From assembly GCA_023264075.1 (NCBI GenBank), contig JALQTG010000269.1:1-5803 (forward strand): a stretch of DNA of 5,803 nt, written 5' to 3'. Both the position numbers and the translations under genes were made by a program. The notes beneath the pieces are model-generated. The model saw only the letters and a list, made by a program, of their open reading frames with translations. It was not told the origin of the DNA and did no database searches. The DNA comes from Crocinitomicaceae bacterium (GTDB taxonomy: Bacteria; Bacteroidota; Bacteroidia; Flavobacteriales_D; Crocinitomicaceae). This document shows positions 1-5,803 of this stretch, one piece after another; position 1 is the stretch's first letter, and each line of letters begins with the position of its first letter.

Positions 1-2529
1 AAAATAGAAGGCTTTTCTGATCGACTGAAAAAAATGTTCCCTTCTATGTATTCTCATAGATGTTCAGAAGGTTGTGAAGGTGGTTTTTTTATGCGCGTAG
101 AAAAAGGAACTTGGATGGGACACATTGTAGAACATATTGCCCTAGAAATTCAAACTTTAGCAGGAATGGATACCGGATTTGGGAGAACGCGAGACTATGG
201 AGAAAAGGGTGTGTACAATGTGGTTTTTTCGTATATTGAAGAATCGGTGGGAAGATATGCTGCAAAAGCTGCTGTAAGAATTTGCGAAGCTTTAATTAAG
301 GGTGTCAATTATGATTTGTCTGATGACATTCAAAGAATGCGAGAATTGAGGGAGGAAGATCGTTTGGGACCAAGTACAGGATCTATTGTGGAAGAGGCTG
401 AAAATCGGGGGATTCCTTGGATTCGACTGAATAAATATTCGTTAGTCCAACTTGGATATGGTGCTCACCAAAAGCGAATTCAGGCCACAGTAACCAGTGA
501 AACCAGTAGTATTGGTGTTGAATTAGCGTGTGATAAGGAAGATACAAAGTTCTTGCTCGAAAAGGCTGAAATAGAAGTTCCAAGAGGAGAAATTATCAGA
601 AGGGAAAGTAGCCTAAAAGAATCTTGTGACTATGTTGGTTTTCCTTTAGTCATCAAACCTGTAGATGGTAATCACGGCCGAGGTATAACAGTTGATATTC
701 AAAATTATGACGATGCATTAATTGCATTTCGTCAAGCAAAAGAGAGTTCTAAACGAGGAGCAATAATTGTTGAAAAGTTTATAACTGGAAGTGATTATAG
801 GTTATTAGTTATCAATAATAAACTAGTAGCAGGAGCTTTAAGATCTCCTGCACATGTTATTGGCGACGGTAAATCAACGGTTCAAGAACTCATAGATATC
901 GTAAATAGTGACCCTCGTCGTGGCTATGGTCATGAGAATGTTCTTACTCAAATTACAGTTAATGAATTAACCAAAACAATACTAAAAGACAAGAATTATT
1001 CCTTAGATACTGTAATTGAAAAGGGAGAAATATTAGTCTTGAAGGATACTGCAAATCTAAGTACAGGTGGAACAGCAGAAGATATAACCGACATCATCCA
1101 CCCCGCAAATGTAAGTATGGCAGAAAGAATTTCAAAAATTATCGATTTAGATATTTGCGGAATAGATATTATGACAACAGATATATCAAAACCATTATCT
1201 GAAACTGGTGGGGCTGTGTTGGAGGTAAATGCAGGCCCAGGATTTAGAATGCATTTAGCTCCGACTAAAGGATTGCCAAGAAATGTAGCTGCTCCTGTAA
1301 TCGATAAATTATTTCCTAAAAAAGGTGATACAGGCTGTATTCCAATTATCGCGATTACGGGAACCAACGGAAAAACAACTACCACACGCTTAATTGCCCA
1401 CATTGCAAAAATGAAAGGTTATCGCGTTGGTTATACAACAAGTGATGGTGTTTATATTCAAAACAGGTTATTGATGACAGGTGATTGTACAGGTCCATCG
1501 AGTGCTGAATTTGTATTAAAAGACCCTACAGTTAATTTTGCTGTGTTAGAATGTGCTCGTGGAGGATTATTGAGGGCTGGATTAACTTTTAAAAATTGTA
1601 ATGTAGCGGTTGTAACTAATGTAGAAGCTGATCACCTAGGATTAAAAGGCATTCACACAATTGAGCAACTAGCAAAAGTTAAAGCTGTCGTTCCTGAAAC
1701 TGTTTTACCCGATGGATATGCTATTCTAAATGCTGATGACGATTTAGTGTATGATATGCGACGAAATGTACAATGCAATGTTGCTTTATTCTCAATGGAT
1801 GAAAATAATCCACGTATAAAGGCACTCCAGCGTTTAAATGGCATTACTGCTGTTTATGAAAATGGTTTTGTAACGATTTGTAGAGGCAAATGGAAAATGC
1901 GCTTAATGAAAGTAGAGAATATTCCGTTGACATATGGCGGGAAAGCCAAATTTATGATAAAAAATGTACTAGGAGCCATATTAGCCGCACATGTTCAAGG
2001 AATTAGTCTTGAAGACATAAAAGCGGCTTTAGAAACGTTCATACCTTCTTCATCGCAAACTCCTGGCCGTTTAAATTTATTTGAATTCAAACACTTTACT
2101 GTTCTCTTGGATTATGCTCATAATGCTGCTGGGATGAAAGCACTAAAAGAATTTGTAGATAAGATGGATGCCACTGTAAAGGTTGGAATTATCGCAGGAA
2201 TTGGAGACAGAAGACTCGAGGATAATAATGAGATGGGAAGTATTGCTGCTGAAATGTTTGATGAAATAATCATAAGACAAGACAAACATTTGAGAGGAAA
2301 AACTGAAGAGGAACTCATTGAAATGTTAAGTGATGGAATAAAAATGAAAGATCCGAATAAGAAAACAACTATTATTCCTTCAGAGAAAGAAGCAATTATC
2401 TTTGCTGTTAAGAATGCTGTGAAAGGTTCTCTTATCATTTTATGCAGTGATGTTATTCCTGACGCTCTAGCACTGGTTAAACAATTAAAGGAAAAAGAAA
2501 CTGCTGGAGAGCAATTTTTCGATGATTGA
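1..2529 (+). CDS. cphA: Cyanophycin synthetase (CphA), N-terminus cut by window edge
   Basis: Makes cyanophycin in the cytoplasm by ATP-dependent addition of Asp to the backbone and Arg to each Asp side chain. The frame is open from base 1, so the ATG at 34 is internal: the 11 codons before it (KIEGFSDRLKK) also match the family. 842 residues are visible; by comparison with the remembered Synechocystis protein (about 873 aa) roughly 38 are missing. Domains in visible numbering: N-domain about 1-165 with HIVEH at 41-45; ATP-grasp about 170-430 with K219, glycine loop DGNHGRG 222-228, E258 and EVNAGPGFRMH 408-418; Mur-ligase-like domain from about 445 with P-loop GTNGKTT 454-460, DCTGP 495-499, ECARGG 517-522, ADHLGL 543-548, TPGRLN 687-692, DYAHN 704-708 and GDRR 735-738. 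All catalytic motifs I know are present, so it should be active. It is AT-richer than the genes on the other strand. The promoter lies outside the window; a cyanophycinase gene upstream would be expected but is not visible. Confidence 0.97.
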   Translation, partial: KIEGFSDRLKKMFPSMYSHRCSEGCEGGFFMRVEKGTWMGHIVEHIALEIQTLAGMDTGFGRTRDYGEKGVYNVVFSYIEESVGRYAAKAAVRICEALIKGVNYDLSDDIQRMRELREEDRLGPSTGSIVEEAENRGIPWIRLNKYSLVQLGYGAHQKRIQATVTSETSSIGVELACDKEDTKFLLEKAEIEVPRGEIIRRESSLKESCDYVGFPLVIKPVDGNHGRGITVDIQNYDDALIAFRQAKESSKRGAIIVEKFITGSDYRLLVINNKLVAGALRSPAHVIGDGKSTVQELIDIVNSDPRRGYGHENVLTQITVNELTKTILKDKNYSLDTVIEKGEILVLKDTANLSTGGTAEDITDIIHPANVSMAERISKIIDLDICGIDIMTTDISKPLSETGGAVLEVNAGPGFRMHLAPTKGLPRNVAAPVIDKLFPKKGDTGCIPIIAITGTNGKTTTTRLIAHIAKMKGYRVGYTTSDGVYIQNRLLMTGDCTGPSSAEFVLKDPTVNFAVLECARGGLLRAGLTFKNCNVAVVTNVEADHLGLKGIHTIEQLAKVKAVVPETVLPDGYAILNADDDLVYDMRRNVQCNVALFSMDENNPRIKALQRLNGITAVYENGFVTICRGKWKMRLMKVENIPLTYGGKAKFMIKNVLGAILAAHVQGISLEDIKAALETFIPSSSQTPGRLNLFEFKHFTVLLDYAHNAAGMKALKEFVDKMDATVKVGIIAGIGDRRLEDNNEMGSIAAEMFDEIIIRQDKHLRGKTEEELIEMLSDGIKMKDPNKKTTIIPSEKEAIIFAVKNAVKGSLIILCSDVIPDALALVKQLKEKETAGEQFFDD

Positions 2530-2726
2530 AAATGTCATAACCTTTTAGTGCATAATTAACATCGGAGCGAATTATAAAAGGGATTGATTCATGGATTACT
2601 TGTACTATCAATTAATCCATAATTCAATAACCGAAAACATTCGTATTCCATAAAATCATTGAGATGTTTAAGAAGTTCCTACCCTTTATTCAGTATTGAA
2701 TAGAGGGTAACGGTCATTATTTCTTT
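2530..2726. other. Convergent intergenic region
   Basis: This 197-base AT-rich gap lies between the 3' ends of cphA (+) and the DUF1456 gene (-). No start codon with a plausible coding frame is seen on either strand, and no tRNA-like or other RNA structure is recognised. It contains a strong hairpin (2680-2709) and a weaker perfect 8-base inverted repeat: ATGGATTA at 2591-2598 and TAATCCAT at 2613-2620, separated by 14 bases. As both flanking genes end here, the likely content is transcription termination signals. Confidence 0.7.
2680..2709. terminator. Hairpin between convergent genes, candidate terminator
   Basis: TACCCTTTATTCA (2680-2692) pairs with TGAATAGAGGGTA (2697-2709) around a 4-base GTAT loop. 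In plus-strand RNA this gives 13 pairs with one U-G wobble; in minus-strand RNA the same position is a C-A mismatch, so it folds better for cphA transcripts. A U-rich but not continuous stretch follows on the plus side (about 2715-2728). On the minus side the stem begins 17 bases after the DUF1456 stop, but no U tract follows it. It is about 150 bases after the cphA stop. Terminator function, perhaps for both strands, is inferred; stability was not calculated. Confidence 0.5.
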
Positions 2727-3224
2727 CTAACTCGATAATGTTGCTAGGGCATCAGATCTCCCCTTTTCATTCTTGCTTTTTAGCTGTAGTGCCGTCAAGA
2801 AATTCCGCAGGTATTGATCCATCAATGGCCGGTAAGAACTGTGGTCCGGATGACGAAAGAAAGAGCTGAGTTCGGGTTTACTTAATTTCTTGTCGATTGA
2901 AGCAAACAACGCAAGGATATCTTCAGATTTTAGATTTAACGCAATTTTCAACTTCCGCAGAATGGCGTTATTGGTCAAATAGCCCTCTGGAACAGGTAGT
3001 GGACCGTCTTTCGTACCTCGCTTTTCAATGATGAGTCCGTCTAAAAACGTGGCCAGTTCTTTGTCAGACAGCGCCTGATAGTCGGGATCGTCCTCTTTTT
3101 TCAACCAGTGTACAACTTGTTCTTCTTCGACTTCCGCACCGGTTAGCCGACAAATGTCCACTACTTGCTGATCGTTATAGTTAAACAAGTAACGCAGGCG
3201 TGCTAATATATCGTTATTGGTCAT
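2727..3224 (-). CDS. DUF1456 family protein (YehS-like)
   Basis: A 165-residue soluble protein of unknown function resembling E. coli YehS (156 aa as remembered). It contains two copies of the DUF1456 unit: residues about 2-70, opening TNNDILARLRYLF, and about 84-145, opening TNNAILRKLKIAL. Family hallmarks are WLKKEDD (40-46), FLDGLIIEKRG (60-70), and RHPDHSSYR followed by DQYLRNFL (124-143). No signal peptide or membrane segment is seen. The start at 3224 is chosen because the family begins at M-x-N-D-I-L; an upstream in-frame ATG at 3278 would add 18 residues unlike the family and overlap the preceding gene. An A/G-rich stretch (GAAGAAAG) just before 3224 may serve as a weak ribosome site. 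It lies 37 bases downstream of the neighbouring gene and is probably the last gene of the operon. No pathway can be assigned. Confidence 0.9.
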   Translation of the reverse strand: MTNNDILARLRYLFNYNDQQVVDICRLTGAEVEEEQVVHWLKKEDDPDYQALSDKELATFLDGLIIEKRGTKDGPLPVPEGYLTNNAILRKLKIALNLKSEDILALFASIDKKLSKPELSSFFRHPDHSSYRPLMDQYLRNFLTALQLKSKNEKGRSDALATLSS

Positions 3225-3261
3225 TTTTCTTTCTTCGCGCGTCTTAGTTTTCTGGGAGCTA

Positions 3262-3735
3262 TCAGTTAGCGGGCACAAGTGCGCTGAGACTACTCTCTTT
3301 TAATTTTTTGGGCCAATGTTGCAACTCCTTCAGGCGATCAATTAGGGCGTCATAGATCATTTCATCTCCTGTCAACGCGTGGCTTTGAAAATCGGAAAAG
3401 GCAACTTGCTCAATGGAACCGTTTTGCTCTACACACACCTTCAAGCGTGTAAAGAAGTCTATCCCAAGCTCTTGGCCAGCAGCTTTAAGAAATTTTACAG
3501 AAGCATCAATGGAACAACCGCTTGGTGGAGTAACTGTTTCGTCTACCGCAAATGCTACAAAATAGGGATTCAAAACGGCTCCATCTGCCCACAACTTGGA
3601 ACCATGTGCTGCCCATTCTTTAACGAAGGCACGCAGTTCACTCGATAACCAATCTATCTCAGTTGGTGTCAACGCTCTGTTGGCCTGGTATAACCACAGT
3701 CGTGCATTTTCTGGGAAATTTTCAAATACTGCCAT
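3262..3735 (-). CDS. Flavobacteria-type conserved protein, often labelled 'ABC transporter ATPase'
   Basis: A 157-residue soluble protein of unknown function. It resembles a family found in Flavobacteria that databases often call 'ABC transporter ATPase'. I see no Walker A, Walker B or ABC signature motif, and the protein is too short for an ABC ATPase, so that name should not be trusted. Recognisable family features are ARLWLYQANRALT (11-23), W41 with AHG (43-45), NPYFVAFAVDE (56-66) and SGCSIDASVKF (72-82), which contains the conserved-looking Cys74. The start at 3735 matches the family N-terminus (F-P-x-x-A-R-x-W). An in-frame ATG at 3780 would add 15 residues encoded by the heptamer repeat and is unlikely. 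No clear Shine-Dalgarno sequence precedes 3735. The gene follows the HdrB-like gene after 54 bases, so a link to that redox module is possible but unproven. Confidence 0.85.
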   Translation of the reverse strand: MAVFENFPENARLWLYQANRALTPTEIDWLSSELRAFVKEWAAHGSKLWADGAVLNPYFVAFAVDETVTPPSGCSIDASVKFLKAAGQELGIDFFTRLKVCVEQNGSIEQVAFSDFQSHALTGDEMIYDALIDRLKELQHWPKKLKESSLSALVPAN

Positions 3736-3749
3736 ACGTGGGGTGTTTT

Positions 3750-3791
3750 GAGTTCGGAGTTCGGAGTTTAGAGTTCTCAATTCTGAATTCT
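3750..3791. repeat. Six-unit 7-base tandem repeat in the operon gap
   Basis: Six contiguous 7-base units fill 42 of the bases between the HdrB-like gene and the 157-residue gene. Read on the minus (coding) strand the consensus is roughly NGAACTC. CGAACTC occurs twice next to the downstream gene, then TAAACTC and AGAACTC, and two diverged AATT-type units lie next to the upstream gene. The last unit overlaps the TAG stop of the HdrB-like gene (3790-3792). Translated, such arrays give peptides of the NSELRTQ type, which I recall seeing in Bacteroidota open reading frames. Its role is unknown; it may be a slippage-prone spacer or a mobile short repeat. Confidence 0.85.
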
Positions 3792-4584
3792 AAAGATCTG
3801 CTGCTGTGGCAATCAACTCAGCTACATCCATTACTTGGATTTCACCTTCTTTGTTGAAATTCTTTACACCATCCGTCATCATTGTATTACAAAATGGACA
3901 CCCCGTAGCGATAATGTCTGGCTTTACTTCTAGTGCATCTTCAGTGCGTTCGATGTTTACCTCTTTGTTTCCTTTCTCCGCTTCTTTGAACATTTGTGCT
4001 CCTCCTGCTCCGCAACAGAGTCCTTTGGTGCGACAACGTTTCATTTCTGCTAGTTCCGCATCTAGGCTTTGTAGCATCTGACGAGGCGCCTCGTATACAT
4101 CGTTCGCTCGTCCCAAATAACAGGGGTCATGGAAGGTAATTTTCTTTCCTTTAAACGTGTCTCCACCCTCTACCTTCAACTTTCCTTCGTCGATGAGGGA
4201 TTGAATTAACTGCGTATGGTGAATCACGTCGTAATTCCCGCCCAATTCTGGATATTCGTTTTTCAATGTATTGAAACAATGCGGACAACCTGTAACGATT
4301 TTCTTAACTTCATAAGCATCCAAAACCTGAATATTCATCATGGCTTGCATCTGAAACAAAAATTCGTTCCCTGCTCTTTTTGCGGGATCTCCAGTGCATG
4401 ACTCCTCCGTACCCAATACTGCGAATTTAACATCACATTTGTTTAAAATCTTAACGATTGCTTTCGTGATTTTCTTTGCTCTATCGTCAAAGCTCCCTGC
4501 ACAACCTACCCAGAATAATACCTCAGGAACTTCGCCTGCTGCCATCATTTCCGCCATAGTAGGCACTTTCAATAATTCGCTCAT
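3790..4584 (-). CDS. HdrB/GlpC-like (Fe-S)-binding protein with two CCG domains
   Basis: A 264-residue cytoplasmic iron-sulfur protein of the cysteine-rich CCG (DUF224) superfamily, which includes HdrB/HdrD, GlpC, LldE/LutA and GlcF. These pass electrons between a redox partner and a quinone or disulfide. Two CCG units are visible. The first has C28, C63 and C100-x2-C103, with a single Cys (SCTGDP) where the motif usually has a pair. The second is complete: C155, C190-C191 (LCCGAGG) and C229-x2-C232, spaced C-x34-CC-x37-CxxC. There is no signal peptide, membrane segment or ferredoxin-type CxxCxxCxxxCP cluster; those clusters are on the neighbouring HdrC-like protein, which fits a two-subunit complex. 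The start at 4584 gives the expected N-terminus (MSELLKVPTMAEMM) and lies 5 bases after the preceding stop, with GAAAG just upstream, suggesting translational coupling. The physiological substrate cannot be told from sequence alone. Confidence 0.92.
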   Translation of the reverse strand: MSELLKVPTMAEMMAAGEVPEVLFWVGCAGSFDDRAKKITKAIVKILNKCDVKFAVLGTEESCTGDPAKRAGNEFLFQMQAMMNIQVLDAYEVKKIVTGCPHCFNTLKNEYPELGGNYDVIHHTQLIQSLIDEGKLKVEGGDTFKGKKITFHDPCYLGRANDVYEAPRQMLQSLDAELAEMKRCRTKGLCCGAGGAQMFKEAEKGNKEVNIERTEDALEVKPDIIATGCPFCNTMMTDGVKNFNKEGEIQVMDVAELIATAADL

Positions 4585-4589
4585 ACTTT

Positions 4590-5003
4590 CTATTTTTCAA
4601 ATACTTGAATCGTCACTTGCTTTTCTACTAAATCGGTAAATTTCCCATCGAAACGCGTAGCACGAACAATGTGGTTATCTACCCAATGGTAATTACCTCC
4701 TCGCGGTTTTCCCATCAAAAGCCCATGGTATTTAAATCCATGTTTCTTCAACCAAACTTCCGTGACATCTCGATGTTCCTCCACCCGTGAAGTAAAAAAT
4801 GTAATGTAATGACCTTGTGCATACCATTTATTCAACGTTTCAAGAGCGTCCGGGTAAACTTGAGCCGTTGCCATACGCTCCGGTTCTTCGTTCGGGATAT
4901 CGTCACAAATGGTTCCGTCAATATCAATTAAATAATTCTTGACATCTTCCGGTAAAACTGGACTTACTTTATGTCCATCAATAATTTTGTCTTCTAACTG
5001 CAT
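4590..5003 (-). CDS. Small HAD-fold hydrolase, substrate unknown
   Basis: A 137-residue soluble protein with haloacid-dehalogenase-type motifs: motif I YLIDIDGTI with Asp27 (nucleophile) and Asp29; motif II FFTSR with Thr71 or Ser72; a candidate motif III lysine at Lys99 (MGKPRGG); and motif IV WVDNH with Asp109. It lacks room for a large cap domain, so it probably acts on a phosphorylated macromolecule, glycan or small sugar/nucleotide phosphate. I recall relatives in Bacteroidota databases labelled 'phosphoheptose isomerase', but nothing here resembles the SIS fold of GmhA, so that name looks wrong. The gene lies between the HdrC-like gene (15-base gap) and the HdrB-like gene (5-base gap), so it is almost certainly co-transcribed with them. 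The start at 5003 is the first ATG after the upstream stop; no Shine-Dalgarno sequence is evident. Confidence 0.85.
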   Translation of the reverse strand: MQLEDKIIDGHKVSPVLPEDVKNYLIDIDGTICDDIPNEEPERMATAQVYPDALETLNKWYAQGHYITFFTSRVEEHRDVTEVWLKKHGFKYHGLLMGKPRGGNYHWVDNHIVRATRFDGKFTDLVEKQVTIQVFEK

Positions 5004-5018
5004 CGTTGATTATCGAAA

Positions 5019-5803
5019 TTAATTTTCGTCTTTCCACTTTAAACGGTCTGCTTGACTAAATTGCCAAGGAGCTCCGTTGTTTTCAATATTCGTAAACATG
5101 GTTGCCAATTCACTTGGCGCTTTAGATTCTTCCATTACTAAATAACGGCGCATCTCGGTAATGATTGATAACGGATCAATGTTAACTGGGCATTCTTCCA
5201 CACAAGCGTTACACGACGTACACGCCCATAATTCTTCCGCAGAAATATAATCCGTTAATAAACTCTTACCATCGTTGTAATCTTTTCCATGTTTGCGGAT
5301 GTTCTTCCCTACTTCATCCAATCGATCGCGTGTATCCATCATGATCTTACGCGGAGATAGCAATTTACCCGTCTGGTTGGCAGGACAAGAAGACGTACAA
5401 CGTCCACACTCGGTACAAGTGTAACTATCTAGCAAGTTTTTCCAAGTAAGGTCGGTAACATCTTTGGCTCCAAAGCGCTGAACTTCTCCTTCAGCAGGAG
5501 CAGGAGCAGAAAATGGATCAGCATTGGGATCCATCATTAGTTTTACTTCATTCGTTACCGCTTCATTGTTGGTGAACTTACCTTTTTTCTCTAGGTTAGA
5601 ATAGTACGTATTCGGGAAGGCCAACAAGATGTGGAAATGCTTAGAGAACGGTAAGTAATTCAAGAATGAGAATACCATCACAATGTGTCCCCACCATCCG
5701 ATGCGTTCAACAAGCTCAAGAGAGCTATCAGACATTCCTCCAAATAACGCTGGTCCAACCCACTGAGAAACTGCAAAACTAAAGGAACCATCGCCTAAAG
5801 TCT
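5019..5803 (-). CDS. HdrC/NarI-like membrane (Fe-S) protein, N-terminus cut by window edge
   Basis: The C-terminal 260 or so residues of a membrane-anchored ferredoxin-type protein. The frame stays open to the window edge: 22 further codons (TLGDGSFSFAVSQWVG...) precede the ATG at 5735, which is therefore probably internal. In visible numbering, a hydrophobic stretch with WWGHIVMVFSFLNYLPFSKH and HILLAFPN (about 36-64) looks like the last transmembrane part of a NarI/HdrE-like domain; His39, His55 and His57 could be heme ligands. An Ala/Pro/Glu-rich linker follows, then two [4Fe-4S] motifs: C129-x2-C132-x2-C135-x3-C139-P and C194-x2-C197-x2-C200-x3-C204-P. The C-terminus APWQFSQADRLKW resembles the NPWG-x-DR-W ending of HdrC-type subunits. 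With the HdrB-like protein encoded two genes downstream it probably forms a membrane electron-transfer complex. From memory the full family is about 440 residues, so around 180 lie outside the window. Confidence 0.9.
   Translation of the reverse strand, partial: TLGDGSFSFAVSQWVGPALFGGMSDSSLELVERIGWWGHIVMVFSFLNYLPFSKHFHILLAFPNTYYSNLEKKGKFTNNEAVTNEVKLMMDPNADPFSAPAPAEGEVQRFGAKDVTDLTWKNLLDSYTCTECGRCTSSCPANQTGKLLSPRKIMMDTRDRLDEVGKNIRKHGKDYNDGKSLLTDYISAEELWACTSCNACVEECPVNIDPLSIITEMRRYLVMEESKAPSELATMFTNIENNGAPWQFSQADRLKWKDEN

Noticed and set aside
996..1403. 135-residue open frame on the minus strand inside cphA, and similar ones at 383-583, 1653-1844 and 2118-2438
   Set aside because: They lie antisense to strongly conserved cphA sequence, show no recognisable domain, and are explained as shadow frames.
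2591..2620. Perfect 8-base inverted repeat with a 14-base loop as an operator or second terminator
   Set aside because: It is short and AT-rich in an AT-rich gap, has no run of T after it, and lies where neither flanking gene needs an operator.
2865..2880. GAGTTCGGGTTTA inside the DUF1456 gene as a second copy of the heptamer repeat
   Set aside because: It is a single imperfect match within conserved coding sequence (KPELSS) with no tandem partner, so it is probably chance.
3225..3278. N-terminal extension of the DUF1456 protein starting at an ATG at 3278
   Set aside because: The 18 extra residues do not resemble the family, they overlap the end of the preceding gene, and the family N-terminus begins exactly at 3224.
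3736..3780. N-terminal extension of the 157-residue protein starting at 3780
   Set aside because: The extra 15 residues are mostly a translation of the heptamer repeat (NSELRTQ type) and the family-like sequence begins at 3735.
3750..3791. Heptamer array as a CRISPR array
   Set aside because: Units are 7 bases and directly adjacent, with no spacers and no cas genes nearby.
3806..4081. Plus-strand open frames opposite the Fe-S, HAD-adjacent and 157-residue genes (also 3379-3648, 3663-3857, 4216-4401, 4394-4639)
   Set aside because: They are antisense to genes with clear family motifs and carry no domain or plausible start context.
5733..5735. ATG at 5735 as the true start of the HdrC-like gene
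   Set aside because: The frame is open to the window edge and the family has further N-terminal membrane segments, so this methionine is probably internal.

Overview
The window looks like a Bacteroidota chromosome, most likely order Flavobacteriales. The two Fe-S proteins and the 157-residue protein closely resemble, from memory, families typical of that group. Ribosome binding sites are weak or absent and the DNA is AT-rich. A 7-base tandem repeat of a kind I associate with this phylum separates two of the genes. No database search was possible, so the lineage is an inference.

Layout. Positions 1-2529 (+) hold almost all of a cyanophycin synthetase (cphA), missing only its N-terminal end at the window edge. 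Positions 2530-2726 are a convergent intergenic gap with a hairpin that may act as a terminator. From 2727 to the right edge every gene is on the minus strand and closely spaced. In transcription order these are: an HdrC/NarI-like membrane Fe-S protein (its N-terminus is beyond the right edge), a small HAD-fold hydrolase, an HdrB-like protein with two CCG domains, a Flavobacteria-type protein often mislabelled 'ABC transporter ATPase', and a DUF1456 (YehS-like) protein. The gaps are 15, 5, 54 and 37 bases, which suggests one operon. The 54-base gap is mostly filled by the 7-base repeat array.

Function. CphA makes cyanophycin, a poly-aspartate/arginine storage polymer for nitrogen, carbon and energy. 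The two Fe-S proteins together resemble the electron-transfer half of heterodisulfide-reductase-like or glycolate/lactate/glycerol-phosphate-oxidase-like complexes. The membrane part could pass electrons to or from quinone, but the substrate cannot be read from this window. The HAD, 'ATPase' and DUF1456 proteins have no assigned role here; the first two may be accessory to the Fe-S module.

I see no clear new multi-gene system. The points most worth a second look are the heptamer array, the HAD gene placed between two Fe-S subunits, the metal-site motif in the CphA N-domain, and the uncharacterised 157-residue family.
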